DNA of 64,000 nucleotides from Christensenella sp. UBA7102 (GCA_002492415.1 DKYK01000038.1:77773-141772); one strand, 5' to 3'; shown: positions 51,215-60,519, counted from the stretch's first letter. Numbers and translations are program-made. The notes: a model not told the origin generated them from the sequence alone.

Positions 51215-51229
51215 ACCCCCGTACCCCCC

Positions 51230-52060
51230 TCATTTTTCCACCGGGATGTAGATTTCCACCAGCATGTCGTCCTTTTCCTCGTCCCACACCACATATCGCT
51301 CAATCGTGGGCAGGTCCAGCTGCCGGTATTCGCTCTGCGGCAAAAATTCACCGTAGATGCGCTGCCAGGTCTTCCAAAGCCCTCCGCCGCTGATGGCTCC
51401 CTTTGCTGTAAACACCAGGAATATCGTCTCCGGATAGGTGAACCGGTCATATCCCCAGCTCTCTTTCCCTGCGTATTCCGCGCCGCACATATAGTCGTTG
51501 CTGCCGTCCTCCCCAAATCCAAAGCACAACCCCAGCTCGCAGGGCTTACCGGTCAGCTTCAGCAGCCGTTCCCGCGTGTCGTCCGCCTTCACGATGCCCC
51601 ACGCGCCCGCCGCCTGCGGCGTCACCCTGCGCACGCCCAGCACGGAAAATGCCTCCCGGTTCACCACGCTGTAGTCCATTTCCTCCACCCCCACAATCGC
51701 AAATGTAAACCTCATCCGGGCGCAAAACTTGAGCGGCACACCGGGCTGCCGCGCCTCCTGCGGCGTCACGCCGTGCAGCCGCTTGAACGCCGCCGCAAAC
51801 GCGTCCGCCGAGTCATACCCATACTTGACCGCCACGTCCAGCACGCGCATCTGTGTGTGCTGCAGATCGTAAGCAGCCAGCGTAAGCCGCCGCCTGCGCA
51901 GATACTCCGACAGTGAGATGCCCGTAATCGGCGCAAAGCTGCGCTGAAACGCCGAATACGGCCACGCCATGATGCGGCTGATCTCCTCCGTGTCGATGGA
52001 CTCGCACAGATGCCCCTCCAAATAGTCCATCACGCCGTTCATGCGCTCCACCCAATCCAT
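51230..52060 (-). CDS. AraC family regulator with GyrI-like effector domain
   Basis: The 276-residue protein starts with an AraC-type double helix-turn-helix (about 8-105; SIDTEEISRIMAWPYSAFQRSF, DVAVKYGYDSADAFAAAFKRLHGVTPQEAR) and ends in a GyrI-like/BmrR-type ligand-binding domain (MDYSVVNREAFSVLGVRR, ERYVVWDEEKDDMLVEIYIPVEK). Such regulators respond to drugs or hydrophobic molecules. It likely controls itself and the DUF3795 gene downstream. Confidence 0.92.
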   Translation of the reverse strand: MDWVERMNGVMDYLEGHLCESIDTEEISRIMAWPYSAFQRSFAPITGISLSEYLRRRRLTLAAYDLQHTQMRVLDVAVKYGYDSADAFAAAFKRLHGVTPQEARQPGVPLKFCARMRFTFAIVGVEEMDYSVVNREAFSVLGVRRVTPQAAGAWGIVKADDTRERLLKLTGKPCELGLCFGFGEDGSNDYMCGAEYAGKESWGYDRFTYPETIFLVFTAKGAISGGGLWKTWQRIYGEFLPQSEYRQLDLPTIERYVVWDEEKDDMLVEIYIPVEK

Positions 52061-52141
52061 ACCGGCCTCCCCCTTTCCGCTTTCCAGTATAGCAAAAGCT
52101 GCGCGGTCGCACCCCGGCGCGCACGCGCAGCTTTTCTGGGG

Positions 52142-53728
52142 TCACAGGCTGTCCGCCAACGCCTGGGCGCACTTCAGTCCGTCCACCGCCGCCGACATGA
52201 TGCCGCCCGCATACCCCGCGCCCTCTCCGCAGGGAAAAATGCCCTTGATATTGGACTGCGCGTCCTCCCCGCGCAAGATGCGCACCGGCGAGGACGAGCG
52301 CGTCTCCACGCCCGTCAATAGCGCGTTTTCATCTGCATACCCGCGAATTTTCCGGTCAAACAGCAAAATCGCCTGCCGCATGGATTCCACCGCAAACCCC
52401 GGCAGACATCCCGCCAAATCCGTCAGCTGCACGCCCGGCTCGTAACTGGGGCGCACGCTGCCCACCGACGTGGACGGACGCCCTGCCAGGAAGTCTCCCA
52501 CCGTCTGCGCCGGCGCGCGATAATTCCGCCCGCCCAATTCAAACGCCAGCCGCTCGTATTTCCGCTGAAATTCTACGCCTGCCAGCACATCCTGCCCACC
52601 AAAATCCTCGGGCTGCACATCGCACAGCAGCGCGGCGTTGGCGTTCTGCAGGTCGCGCGCAAAGCGGCTCATGCCGTTGGTCACCACGCCGCCCTCTTCG
52701 CTTGCCGCCGCCACCACCTGTCCGCCCGGGCACATGCAAAAAGTGTACACCGACCGACCGCTGTCCAGGTGGCAGGACAGCTTGTAGTCCGCCGCCGGGA
52801 GCTTGTTCCATGACGCGCCGTACTGCGCCCGCGAAATCAGCTCCTGCCTGTGCTCGATGCGCGCGCCGATGGAAAACGGCTTGCGCGCCATCTGCGCGCC
52901 TCGGTCTCTCATCAGCCGGAAGGTGTCCCGCGCGCTGTGCCCGCATGCCAGTATCATCCGCTCGCAGTGCAAAAACTGCCGCGCCCCGTCCTGTTCTATC
53001 ACAATGCCCGCAAGGCGCCCCTCTTTTGTCTCGATGTCCGCCATCCGCGCGCCAAAGCGCACCTCGCAGCCCAGGGAAACGATCTCCTTGCGCAGCGACT
53101 GCACCATGCCCGTCAGATTGTCCGTGCCGATGTGCGGCTTGGCCTGGTAGAGGATCTCCTCCGGCGCGCCGTGCGCCGCCATCGCCTCCAGTACCCATGC
53201 GCACAGCGGGTTTGAGATGCCTGTGGTCAGCTTGCCGTCGGAAAACGTGCCCGCGCCGCCCTCTCCGAACTGCACGTTGCTGCGCGGGTCAAACTTTCCG
53301 CCCCGCCAGAACCTTTGCACGTCCTCATGCCGCCGCTCCACCTCATAGCCCCGCTCCAGCACGACAGGGCGCAGTCCAGCGCGCGCCAAATACAGCGCCG
53401 CAAACAGTCCCGCAGGTCCCAGCCCCACCACCACGGGCCGCGCGCCGCCCCACTGCACCCTGGGGATGCGCAGCCCGGGCTCCTCCGCCACGACCAGCGC
53501 GTTTCGGTTTTTCGCGCGGTTCAGCACCGCCGCCTCGTCGCCCGTTACCGCCACATTCACCGCATACACATACCGTATGTCCTGCTTATCGCGCGCGTCA
53601 ATAGAGCGCTTGACAATGCGCAGCGAACCGATTTCCTGCTCCCGTATGCGCAGCGCCCTGGCCGCCAGCGCCCGAAGCTTCTCCTGTCCCTCCGAAATGG
53701 ACAGCTTGAGGTTGTTGATCCGTATCAC
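52142..53728 (-). CDS. FAD-dependent dehydrogenase of the COG2509 type
   Basis: The 528-residue flavoprotein has a small N-terminal domain (RINNLKLSISEGQEKLRALAARAL), then the FAD-binding loop VVVGLGPAGLFAAL, the FGEGGAGTFSDGKL segment, GHSARDTFRLM and a C-terminal GEGAGYAGGIMSAAVDGLKCAQ typical of the group. Substrate unknown. It lies 6 bases upstream of another flavoprotein's stop on the same strand. Confidence 0.9.
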   Translation of the reverse strand: MIRINNLKLSISEGQEKLRALAARALRIREQEIGSLRIVKRSIDARDKQDIRYVYAVNVAVTGDEAAVLNRAKNRNALVVAEEPGLRIPRVQWGGARPVVVGLGPAGLFAALYLARAGLRPVVLERGYEVERRHEDVQRFWRGGKFDPRSNVQFGEGGAGTFSDGKLTTGISNPLCAWVLEAMAAHGAPEEILYQAKPHIGTDNLTGMVQSLRKEIVSLGCEVRFGARMADIETKEGRLAGIVIEQDGARQFLHCERMILACGHSARDTFRLMRDRGAQMARKPFSIGARIEHRQELISRAQYGASWNKLPAADYKLSCHLDSGRSVYTFCMCPGGQVVAAASEEGGVVTNGMSRFARDLQNANAALLCDVQPEDFGGQDVLAGVEFQRKYERLAFELGGRNYRAPAQTVGDFLAGRPSTSVGSVRPSYEPGVQLTDLAGCLPGFAVESMRQAILLFDRKIRGYADENALLTGVETRSSSPVRILRGEDAQSNIKGIFPCGEGAGYAGGIMSAAVDGLKCAQALADSL

Positions 53729-53734
53729 GCCCGT

Positions 53735-54934
53735 CTACTCCTTTGCCGCGTATGTTCCCGCTGCCGCACCCGACGCCCATGCCCACTGCAGGTTGTAGCC
53801 CCCGCATGGCCCGTCTACGTCCAGTATTTCGCCCGCCAGGTATAGACCCGGGCAGACGCACGAGGCCAACGTTTTTCCGTCCACCTCGCTCATGGGCACG
53901 CCGCCCACCGTTACCTGCGCGTTCTGGAAGCCCTGCACCCCCGTGACCGCATGCCGCCAATGCTTCATCAGCCGCGCCAGTTTTCTGAGCTGCGCTTCCG
54001 GTACTCCCTCCATGCGCCCCGGCCCGATGCCGGCCATCTTCAGCAGGTTCGCGCTCACGTTCTTGTGGAACATCCCCAGCAGGAAGGCTTCGCTCCCGCG
54101 CCAGCTCAGCGCCTGCGCGCGCCGCAGGATCAGTTCCTCCGCCTGCGCATCCCCCATTTGCGGCAGCAGATCCAGCTCGATCTCAAATTGCCCCTCCTGC
54201 CGCGCCATCGCCCGCGTCAGCTGGAACACCGCAATGCCCGACAGCCCGAAGTCCTTGAACAGCACCTCGCCCTCCTCGCGCAGCACGGTCCTTCCGTCGC
54301 ACAGCAGCGTCGCCACGCATCGGCAGCGCACGCCGTTCAGTCCCCGGATCCCCGCGCCGTCAGTCTTGACGGGCAGCAGCGCGGGGCGCAGCTGCGTCAC
54401 CGTGTGGCCCAATTTCTCCGCCAGCGCATATCCGGTGCATTGGCTCGCCGCCCGTCCCCCGCAGGCGAGGATCAGCCGGTCGCCTTGCGCCGAGCGTTCA
54501 TCCTGCGCCCGCACGGTAAACCCCTTCTTCCCGCGCATCACCTGCTCCGCGCAGAATCCAACGACTTCTTCCACACCTAAATGCGCCGCCGTCAGCCGCA
54601 GCGCGTCCAGCACCGAGGAGGCCGCGTCCGACGCCGGGTAGACGCGCCCTTCCCCCTCCAGTCTGCAGACCAGACCCATCCGCTCAAATCGCTCCATCAC
54701 GCGTCGCGGCGTGTTCTGCGCCAATACCTCCGCCACCTCCGCCGACGCATAGTCCTCTGCCCGCGCACCCACATTGGTCAGATTGCACCGCCCGTTTCCG
54801 GTACTGAGCAGCTTTTTGCCCACGCGCGCCCCCGCCTCCAGCAGCACCACGCGCGCCGCGGCATTCTGTTCCTTGGCAGCGACCGCCGCCATCAGCCCCG
54901 CAGCGCCTCCACCGATGATGAGAACTTCCCTCAC
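53735..54934 (-). CDS. HI0933/BaiN-like flavoprotein
   Basis: The 399-residue protein has FAD loop VLIIGGGAAGLMAAVAAKE, SGNGRCNLTN-like STGNGRCNLTN, and GEILDVDGPCGGYNLQWAWASGAAAG at the C-terminus, the usual HI0933 signature. One homolog, BaiN, reduces bile-acid intermediates, but this family is widespread and most members are uncharacterised. The likely start is the GTG at 54934, five bases after AAGGAGG. It overlaps the kinase gene by 4 bases (GTGA). Confidence 0.9.
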   Translation of the reverse strand: MREVLIIGGGAAGLMAAVAAKEQNAAARVVLLEAGARVGKKLLSTGNGRCNLTNVGARAEDYASAEVAEVLAQNTPRRVMERFERMGLVCRLEGEGRVYPASDAASSVLDALRLTAAHLGVEEVVGFCAEQVMRGKKGFTVRAQDERSAQGDRLILACGGRAASQCTGYALAEKLGHTVTQLRPALLPVKTDGAGIRGLNGVRCRCVATLLCDGRTVLREEGEVLFKDFGLSGIAVFQLTRAMARQEGQFEIELDLLPQMGDAQAEELILRRAQALSWRGSEAFLLGMFHKNVSANLLKMAGIGPGRMEGVPEAQLRKLARLMKHWRHAVTGVQGFQNAQVTVGGVPMSEVDGKTLASCVCPGLYLAGEILDVDGPCGGYNLQWAWASGAAAGTYAAKE

Positions 54935-55449
54935 AATATCCTCCTTAGCAGCGCTTCCGTCTCCGCCGCCCAGTTCTCGCGGATCACGCACACATTCTCA
55001 TAGTTTTCGCGAAAGAATTGGTTTTCCCGCAGCAGCGCCGCCGCGTCCACGTCGCCCTCCTGCCGCTGTTCCACATCGCACGCGTGCGCCCGCACCGCCG
55101 TCCAATTCTTCCGAATGTATTCCTCGCTCAGCGCCAGGCACGCGCAGCGCATCTGCCGCCGTTCCCGCTGCGAAAAGTCCTTTTCCCAGTCCGGCGGGAT
55201 GTAACAGCCCTCCACCGTCAGGCACTGCCCGTTCTCCAGACAGGTCCGCGCCATCTCGCGCGCCACGGGCCACACTGCGTCCGTGATCTCACGCAGCGGG
55301 CTGACCGGCGTCACCGCCGTCCCTCCGCTGCGGATCAGCCCCATCTTCAGGTGGTCCAGGCTCAGGTACGGAACCCGCTTCTCTTCCAATATGCGCTGGG
55401 CCAGCACGGTCTTTCCCGTGTGCGTCGCCCCACAGATCAACCAGATCAT
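54931..55449 (-). CDS. Small P-loop kinase-like protein
   Basis: The 172-residue protein has Walker A GATHTGKT (7-14), a DHLKMGLIRSG segment after strand two, VEGCYIPPDW in the Walker B place, and a helical lid with several Arg. It resembles the small AAA_33/zeta-toxin-like kinases and shares the plan of the protein at 26490-26978, but with high GC. The ATG follows GGAGGAG. Substrate unknown. Confidence 0.78.
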   Translation of the reverse strand: MIWLICGATHTGKTVLAQRILEEKRVPYLSLDHLKMGLIRSGGTAVTPVSPLREITDAVWPVAREMARTCLENGQCLTVEGCYIPPDWEKDFSQRERRQMRCACLALSEEYIRKNWTAVRAHACDVEQRQEGDVDAAALLRENQFFRENYENVCVIRENWAAETEALLRRIL

Positions 55450-55517
55450 CGTCGCTCCTCCCCGGATAGAGCTGCCGCGCGCTGCGTTCGGTTTCCCCGC
55501 ATCCAGCCCGACCGCCG

Positions 55518-56348
55518 TCAGAACTTCCATTCGATTCCTTCCATTTTGCAGATTTCCCGCGCTACGCTGTCTTGATCATGCGGTCCAATCACACGGTCCG
55601 CCAGCGCTCTCAATTCCTGCGTGGCGTTGTCCACCGCGACGCGCTCATCCGCCGCCTCAAACATGCCCACGTCGTTTCCATTGTCACCGAACGCCACCAC
55701 GCGTTCCGCGCCCGTCAGCGCCCTCAGCTTCTGCACACCCGCGCGCTTGGACACCGCCGCTGTCTCCAGCGAACACGCTCCGCTCAAGCGCACCGCATGA
55801 TAAAGATACGCATGCAGCCCTCGCCGCAAAAACCCGTCCCGCAGTTCTCGCAGCACGCTTTCCTCACCGCGCACCGTCACGATGAACAGTTTTTCCCCCA
55901 TTTTCTCCGAAAAGCTCTCCACCTGCCGGAACCGCCCGTCGCCCTTTGCCCGCTGCCGCGCAATGAATTCCAGCGCAGCCGCGTCCGAGCCCCTTTCATA
56001 GTAAACGCGCTGCTCGTCGTTCTCGTCCTGCGCATACAGAAAGGGCGTCAGCCCGCGCGCCTTCATCGCGTCCAGTATGAACACCGCATCCCGCACGTCA
56101 TAGGTCTGCTCGCTCAGCACCCTGCGCGCCTGCGCGTCGTACAGCCGCGCGCCGCCCAAAAGGCACCAGGGCGCGCAAAACCGCGCGCCCCGCAGCACCT
56201 CAATGGCGGAATAGGACCGGCTGGTCACCGGCGATATGCACACGCCATGCGCCCACAACGCGTCCATCGCCCGCAATGTGCGTTCCGAAACCCGACCGTC
56301 CCGCCCCAGCAGCGTGCCGTCCAGATCTGTCACATACAGCGTTCTCAT
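55518..56348 (-). CDS. HAD-IIB phosphatase (Cof-like)
   Basis: The 276-residue protein has motif I DLDGTLLGRDG, motif II PVTSRSYS, an IIB cap, and motif IV FGDNGNDVGMFEAAD followed by VDNATQELRALADRVIG. It likely dephosphorylates a sugar or cofactor phosphate. The ATG at 56348 overlaps the apgM stop (ATGA), so the two are coupled; a longer upstream frame runs antisense-like through apgM and is not the start. Confidence 0.9.
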   Translation of the reverse strand: MRTLYVTDLDGTLLGRDGRVSERTLRAMDALWAHGVCISPVTSRSYSAIEVLRGARFCAPWCLLGGARLYDAQARRVLSEQTYDVRDAVFILDAMKARGLTPFLYAQDENDEQRVYYERGSDAAALEFIARQRAKGDGRFRQVESFSEKMGEKLFIVTVRGEESVLRELRDGFLRRGLHAYLYHAVRLSGACSLETAAVSKRAGVQKLRALTGAERVVAFGDNGNDVGMFEAADERVAVDNATQELRALADRVIGPHDQDSVAREICKMEGIEWKF

Positions 56349-57571
56349 AGCCCGAAGAGCAGCGGCATCAGGTCCGTGCCCTCCTCCATGCGATCGTTCA
56401 TCGCTGCAGCGGACTTCTCGCAGTAGGGCAGTCCGCGTCCCGTCTTGACCCCGCTGTCGTAAAGCAGGTAGGGCACCGGCGTGCCGTCGTGCGTGCGCGT
56501 GACGATGGGCGTATAGTGGTCGGACAGGAACAGGATGCGGTAGCGCTCGCCCAGCGCCTCCAGACCCTCCAGCAGCGGCACGAACACCTCGCTGTCCAGC
56601 AGCTCGATGGCGCGCACCTTCTCCTGCGCGTTGCCCGCGTGTCCGCACTCGTCGGGCGCCTCGACGTGGATGGCCGCAAAGTCATCGTGCTGCAGCGCCG
56701 CAAGCGCCGTGTGCACCTTGCCCGCGTAGTTGGTGTCGATCTCGCCCGTCGCACCCGCCACCGGGGTGTGCTTCAATCCCGCCAGCTCCGCAATGCCCGC
56801 CACCAGCGGCACCGCCGTAATCGCGTCGCCGTAGCGGCCATACTTTTCCTGAAAGCTGTTCAGCTGCACCGCGCTGCCCTGTCCCCAGAACCACAGCGAG
56901 TTGGCCGGCATCTTACCTGCCTGCCGCCGCGCTTCGTTGATGGGGTGCTTTTTGAGCACAGCCCAGGACGCCGCCATGATCTCATAGAGCATATCCGCGC
57001 CCTCGCCCTTGGGCAGATGCTCCGCGATGGGCTGGGTCAGAATGTCGTGCGGCGGAGTGGTCTCCACCCTGTCGCTGCCGGTCTCCAGCACCGCAATGTG
57101 CCGGTAAGAGGGGTTGACGGTAAAGCTCATTCCGTATTTTTCCAATATTGCCGCGAATGCCGGCGTGGCGATCAGGTCGTTCATCAGCCGCATCGCCTCT
57201 TGCCCGTCGATGGCGCCGCCCGAGTGAGAGAGCATGGTCTGCGCGCGGTAATCCTCCCCCTCTTCGGTGATAGCGGCCAGGTTGCAGCGGAAGGAGATGT
57301 TTCCCGCCTTCATCTTGACGCCCGAGCCCGCGGCCTCCAACGGCGAGCGCCCGGTGTACACCCGGCGCGGGTCATAGCCGAATATTGAAAGAATGGCGGT
57401 ATCCGAGCCTGCGGGCACGCCGTCCGGCACGGTCTTGACCTCCGCCACAATGCCGTCTGCGGCCAACCGGTCAATGGTGGGCTTGCGCGCGACATCCAGC
57501 GGCGTCCTATCCCCCAGCTCTTTTACAGGAAAATCCGCCATACCGTCGCCGATAACCAATACATATTTCAT
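56345..57571 (-). CDS. apgM: Cofactor-independent phosphoglycerate mutase, archaeal type
   Basis: The 408-residue enzyme belongs to the alkaline phosphatase superfamily with VIGDGMAD (Asp9 as metal ligand), nucleophile Ser56 in GVPAGSDTAILSIFGYDP and late metal motifs EAPDECGHAGN and LSDHYTPIVTRTHDGTPVPYLLY. It interconverts 3- and 2-phosphoglycerate in glycolysis; archaeal-type enzymes occur in some Clostridia. It is the first gene of a likely unit with the HAD phosphatase. Confidence 0.93.
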   Translation of the reverse strand: MKYVLVIGDGMADFPVKELGDRTPLDVARKPTIDRLAADGIVAEVKTVPDGVPAGSDTAILSIFGYDPRRVYTGRSPLEAAGSGVKMKAGNISFRCNLAAITEEGEDYRAQTMLSHSGGAIDGQEAMRLMNDLIATPAFAAILEKYGMSFTVNPSYRHIAVLETGSDRVETTPPHDILTQPIAEHLPKGEGADMLYEIMAASWAVLKKHPINEARRQAGKMPANSLWFWGQGSAVQLNSFQEKYGRYGDAITAVPLVAGIAELAGLKHTPVAGATGEIDTNYAGKVHTALAALQHDDFAAIHVEAPDECGHAGNAQEKVRAIELLDSEVFVPLLEGLEALGERYRILFLSDHYTPIVTRTHDGTPVPYLLYDSGVKTGRGLPYCEKSAAAMNDRMEEGTDLMPLLFGL

Positions 57572-57588
57572 TATTTACTCACTCCTCT

Positions 57589-57617
57589 TTGTCCTGCGGC
57601 AAGTTTTGTGGTATATT
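57589..57617 (+). promoter_or_regulatory. Extended -10 promoter for the yhaM-like gene
   Basis: TTGTCC (57589-57594), a 17-base spacer and TGGTATATT (hexamer 57612-57617) lie about 45 bases before the ATG. Confidence 0.65.
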
Positions 57618-57662
57618 ATATCATAGAGTTAACCCATTAGGAAACGCGAAAGGACAAAATTT

Positions 57663-58613
57663 ATGGAAAAAATCAATCTGGCCTATCGCCGCAAGGACGA
57701 CCAGCTCGACGGCGTGCTGCTCATCAAGACGGTGGATGTGCGCAAATCCTCCAACGGCGGGCTGTACCTGGACTTGACCGTGATGGATGCTACAGGTGAG
57801 ATGAACGCCAAGGCCTGGAATTGGCAGGAAAATATGGCGGTGCCGCCCGCCAACGCCCCTGTGCGCGTCAAGTCCGTCATCACCGAGTTCAACGGCAAAT
57901 TGCAGATGCGCATCGATCGCATGCGCGTCGCCCGTCCGGAGGAAGTCGCTTGGGAAGATCTGGTGCCCACCGCGCCCCGCCCGCCGCAGGAAATGTACGA
58001 CGAGCTGGTCGCTTGCGCACAGAGCCTGCCCCGGAGCGAGTTTTCCCGCCTTGCCGTGGCGCTGCTCGTGGAAAAGAAGACCAAGCTGCTCTACTGGCCT
58101 GCGGCCGTCAGCTTCCACCACGCCGAGCGATCCGGTCTTCTGCACCATACCACCACCATGCTCCGCGCCGCCGAGGCGCTGCTGCCCATCTACCCTTACC
58201 TGGACCGCAGCCTGCTGCTGTGCGGCGTCATCGCCCATGACCTGTGCAAAATCGACGAACTGGGTTCGGGCGAGCTGGGCATCGCAACCGAGTACACCCG
58301 CGAAGGCAATCTGTTGGGGCACATCGTGCAAGGCGTTGCGCACATCGCGCAGATCGGCGAACAGCTGGAACTGTCCCGAGAAACCGTACTGCTCATCCAG
58401 CACATGATCCTCTCCCATCACGAGACGCCGGAATACGGCTCTCCCAAGCCCCCGCTCTTCCCCGAGGCGCAAATGCTCCATCTGCTGGACATGATGGACG
58501 CCCGCATGTTTGCGATGCACGAGGCGCTGCTCACCACGCCCCGCGGCGCCTTCTCCGACCGTGTCCGCGCGCTCGACGGCCGCAAGCTCTACCATCCCGA
58601 CCTGGACGACTGA
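57663..58613 (+). CDS. yhaM: YhaM-type 3'-5' exoribonuclease (OB plus HD domains)
   Basis: The 316-residue protein has an N-terminal OB fold (about 14-95; GLYLDLTVMDATGEMNAKAWNW) and a C-terminal HD metal domain (HH at 152-153, GLLHHT at 158-163, His192-Asp193 in IAHDLCKIDE, later ILSHHETPEYGSP). This is the layout of Bacillus YhaM, a manganese-dependent nuclease that trims RNA and some DNA ends. The ATG follows GAAAGGA. It ends 19 bases before the left arm of a 36-bp inverted repeat. Confidence 0.92.
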   Translation: MEKINLAYRRKDDQLDGVLLIKTVDVRKSSNGGLYLDLTVMDATGEMNAKAWNWQENMAVPPANAPVRVKSVITEFNGKLQMRIDRMRVARPEEVAWEDLVPTAPRPPQEMYDELVACAQSLPRSEFSRLAVALLVEKKTKLLYWPAAVSFHHAERSGLLHHTTTMLRAAEALLPIYPYLDRSLLLCGVIAHDLCKIDELGSGELGIATEYTREGNLLGHIVQGVAHIAQIGEQLELSRETVLLIQHMILSHHETPEYGSPKPPLFPEAQMLHLLDMMDARMFAMHEALLTTPRGAFSDRVRALDGRKLYHPDLDD

Positions 58614-58632
58614 GCACGCGCCATCCTGGCTC

Positions 58633-58668
58633 CAGAGTACTGAGAGATTTCTCGCTGCGCTCGAAATT
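58633..58668 (+). repeat. Left arm of a perfect 36-bp inverted repeat
   Basis: These 36 bases are the exact reverse complement of 59295-59330. They lie between the yhaM-like stop and the XRE gene. The match ends abruptly at both sides of the arm. The sequence begins CAGAGTACTGAGAG. Confidence 0.95.
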
Positions 58669-58786
58669 GACCGCCGCCGGGCCTTTTCTCTCCCCGCCAA
58701 CTCTGGTTGCGCCCCTGCAAGCTTGACTTTCTGGACAAATAATGGGCGCCGCGCTATGCTGCTTGGGAAAGGAGCGTGACAAACGC

Positions 58787-59296
58787 ATGACGCTTTCCGA
58801 AAAAATCAAGTCCCTCCGCCGCAGCGGCGGCATGACGCAGGAGCAGCTGGCCGAGCGCATCGGCGTCACCCGCCAGGCCCTGTCCAAGTGGGAAACGGGC
58901 GACGCCGTACCCGATACCGAGAACGTAATCCAGCTCGCCCGCCTGTTTTCCGTCACCACGGACTCTCTCCTGCTGGACGATCCCCCGCCTGCTTCCCCGG
59001 CTCCTGCCGCACCCCGCCCTGCCCTCGTCCTGCCCATCATCGGCTGGTGCCTGTGCCTGCTCTCCGCCCTCGGCCTGCTCACGTTGGGCATCCTCTCCTC
59101 GGTTTTCCCCGTACATATGTCCGTCGCCACTGTGGGCGACCTGTATTCCGAGGTCGCCTACGATGGGATTTCTGCATTTTTGCGCTACCATCACCTGCTC
59201 TGGCTGGCAGTGTTGCTTGTTTTTGCGCTGCTGGCGGGCGTCGCGGCGCTGATGTATCATCGCTTTCCCCACAAACGCAGGGGGGATCACAGCTAA
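58787..59296 (+). CDS. XRE-type regulator with two membrane helices
   Basis: The 169-residue protein has an N-terminal helix-turn-helix (about 3-58; MTQEQLAERIGVTRQALSKWETG) and two membrane segments (about 85-105 and 137-158) with a Pro/Ala-rich linker. The DNA-binding domain should face the cytoplasm while a loop of about 30 residues is outside, suggesting a membrane-tied sensor. The ATG at 58787 follows AAAGGAG at longer than ideal spacing. The gene is bounded by the arms of a 36-bp inverted repeat, and its stop overlaps the right arm by two bases. Confidence 0.85.
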   Translation: MTLSEKIKSLRRSGGMTQEQLAERIGVTRQALSKWETGDAVPDTENVIQLARLFSVTTDSLLLDDPPPASPAPAAPRPALVLPIIGWCLCLLSALGLLTLGILSSVFPVHMSVATVGDLYSEVAYDGISAFLRYHHLLWLAVLLVFALLAGVAALMYHRFPHKRRGDHS

Positions 59297-59330
59297 TTTC
59301 GAGCGCAGCGAGAAATCTCTCAGTACTCTG
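59295..59330 (-). repeat. Right arm of the perfect 36-bp inverted repeat
   Basis: This is the exact reverse complement of 58633-58668. It begins at the last two bases of the XRE stop and ends 20 bases before the metallophosphoesterase start. The whole unit between outer ends is 698 bases. I see no target-site duplication. Confidence 0.95.
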
Positions 59331-59350
59331 ACGCACAAAGGAGTTCGCAC

Positions 59351-60465
59351 ATGAACGTCACCATTGAGCGCATCGCCCCGCATCCCGGCCGCCGCATCGT
59401 CGCTGTGAGCGACATTCACGGCAGCCTTTCTCTGTTCAAAGCACTGCTGCGCGAAGTTGCTCTGCGCCCGGACGACCTGCTCATCCTCGTGGGCGACTTG
59501 ACGGAAAAGGGCCCGCAAAGCCTGGAAACGCTGCGCTTTGTGATGGATTTGCGCCAAAAAGTCGAAGTACATGCCGTAATCGGCAATGTGGATGTCACCA
59601 ATCTGCGTCTTGTCGCGGATGAATCGCCCGAAACGCAGGCGCGCTTTGCCAACTTCGTGGCCTTCCGCCGCGATACCTGGGGCAACAGCCTGTACCTGGA
59701 CATGCTGCGCGAACTGGGCATGCGGATATGCTGCCCTACATGCGCGCCATCAACGCACATTTTGCGCCGGAACTGGCGTTTTTGCGCTCGCTTCCGGCCG
59801 CAATTGATGCGCCGAATCACATCTTTGTGCACGCCGCGCTGCCCACGGAGGATCTGGATGCGCTGCAGACCCATCCGCTCTCCGACTGTATCAAGGCTGA
59901 TGCATTTGCCGCGCAGGACGTACATTTTAACAAAACCGTGGTTGTGGGACATTGGCCGGCAGCGCTCTACAGCAACAAGATCGCTTGCTTCAATCCCATT
60001 TTGGACCGCAAACGCAATGTATTTTCCATCGATGGCGGCAATGCAGTGAAAGAGGAAGGACAGCTCAACGCGCTGATTTTCCCTGATGTCTCCAGTCGGG
60101 ACGCGGTCTTTACATCGGTAGATTCCTTCCCGAAATACGCCGCGCTGGACGCCCAGCAGGAGGGCGGCAATCCCTTCTATCTGCACTGGCCCGACTTGGA
60201 ATGCGACATTTTATCGGAGCAAAACGGGCTGATTCAGGTGCGCCACCGCGCCACCGGGCGGCTGCTTTCCATCCCCGAACGCTTCCTCTATGAGCGCGCG
60301 GCGCCCGCCCGCTTTCTGGATTTTTCCACGCATATTCTGCCTGTTTCGCCAGGCGACACGCTGTCTTTGCTGCACCCGCAGCGCCTTTCACAGGGCTGGT
60401 ATGTCAAGAAAAACGGCATCATCGGATGGTATTCGGGGCGCATTTCTCCCGTTGAAAACAACTGA
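59351..60465 (+). pseudogene. Calcineurin-like metallophosphoesterase gene with a one-base deletion
   Basis: The first 123 codons encode a metallophosphoesterase N-terminus (VAVSDIHGSL, LVGDLTEKG, VIGNVDVTN). After ATG at 59720-59722 the reading moves to the -1 frame, which continues as ADMLPYMRAINAHFAPE, IFVHAALPTEDLDAL, VVVGHWPAAL and a C-terminal domain with LSQGWYVKKNGIIGWYSG to 60465. Restoring one G near 59722 gives GMADMLPY and a normal 371-residue protein. The late His ligands are only in the second frame, so the short product would lack part of the metal site. There is no slippery heptamer. A sequencing error is also possible. Confidence 0.82.
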
Positions 60466-60512
60466 AACGGCATCAAAAAAGAGGGCCAAGGCCCTCTTTT
60501 TTGATGCCGTTT
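60465..60512. terminator. Perfect 23-bp bidirectional terminator
   Basis: Bases 60465-60487 pair perfectly with 60490-60512 around a two-base loop, with six A and six T symmetrically placed. It separates the convergent phosphoesterase and GH28 genes. Confidence 0.9.
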
Positions 60513-60519
60513 TGCGCGC

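Noticed and set aside
52142..54934. A bile-acid metabolism cluster suggested by the BaiN-like flavoprotein
   Set aside because: No other bai-type gene is nearby, and HI0933 homologs are widespread in bacteria with no bile-acid role.
59715..59730. Programmed -1 ribosomal frameshift in the metallophosphoesterase
   Set aside because: No slippery heptamer is present at the shift, and inserting one G restores a consensus-like sequence, which points to a plain deletion.
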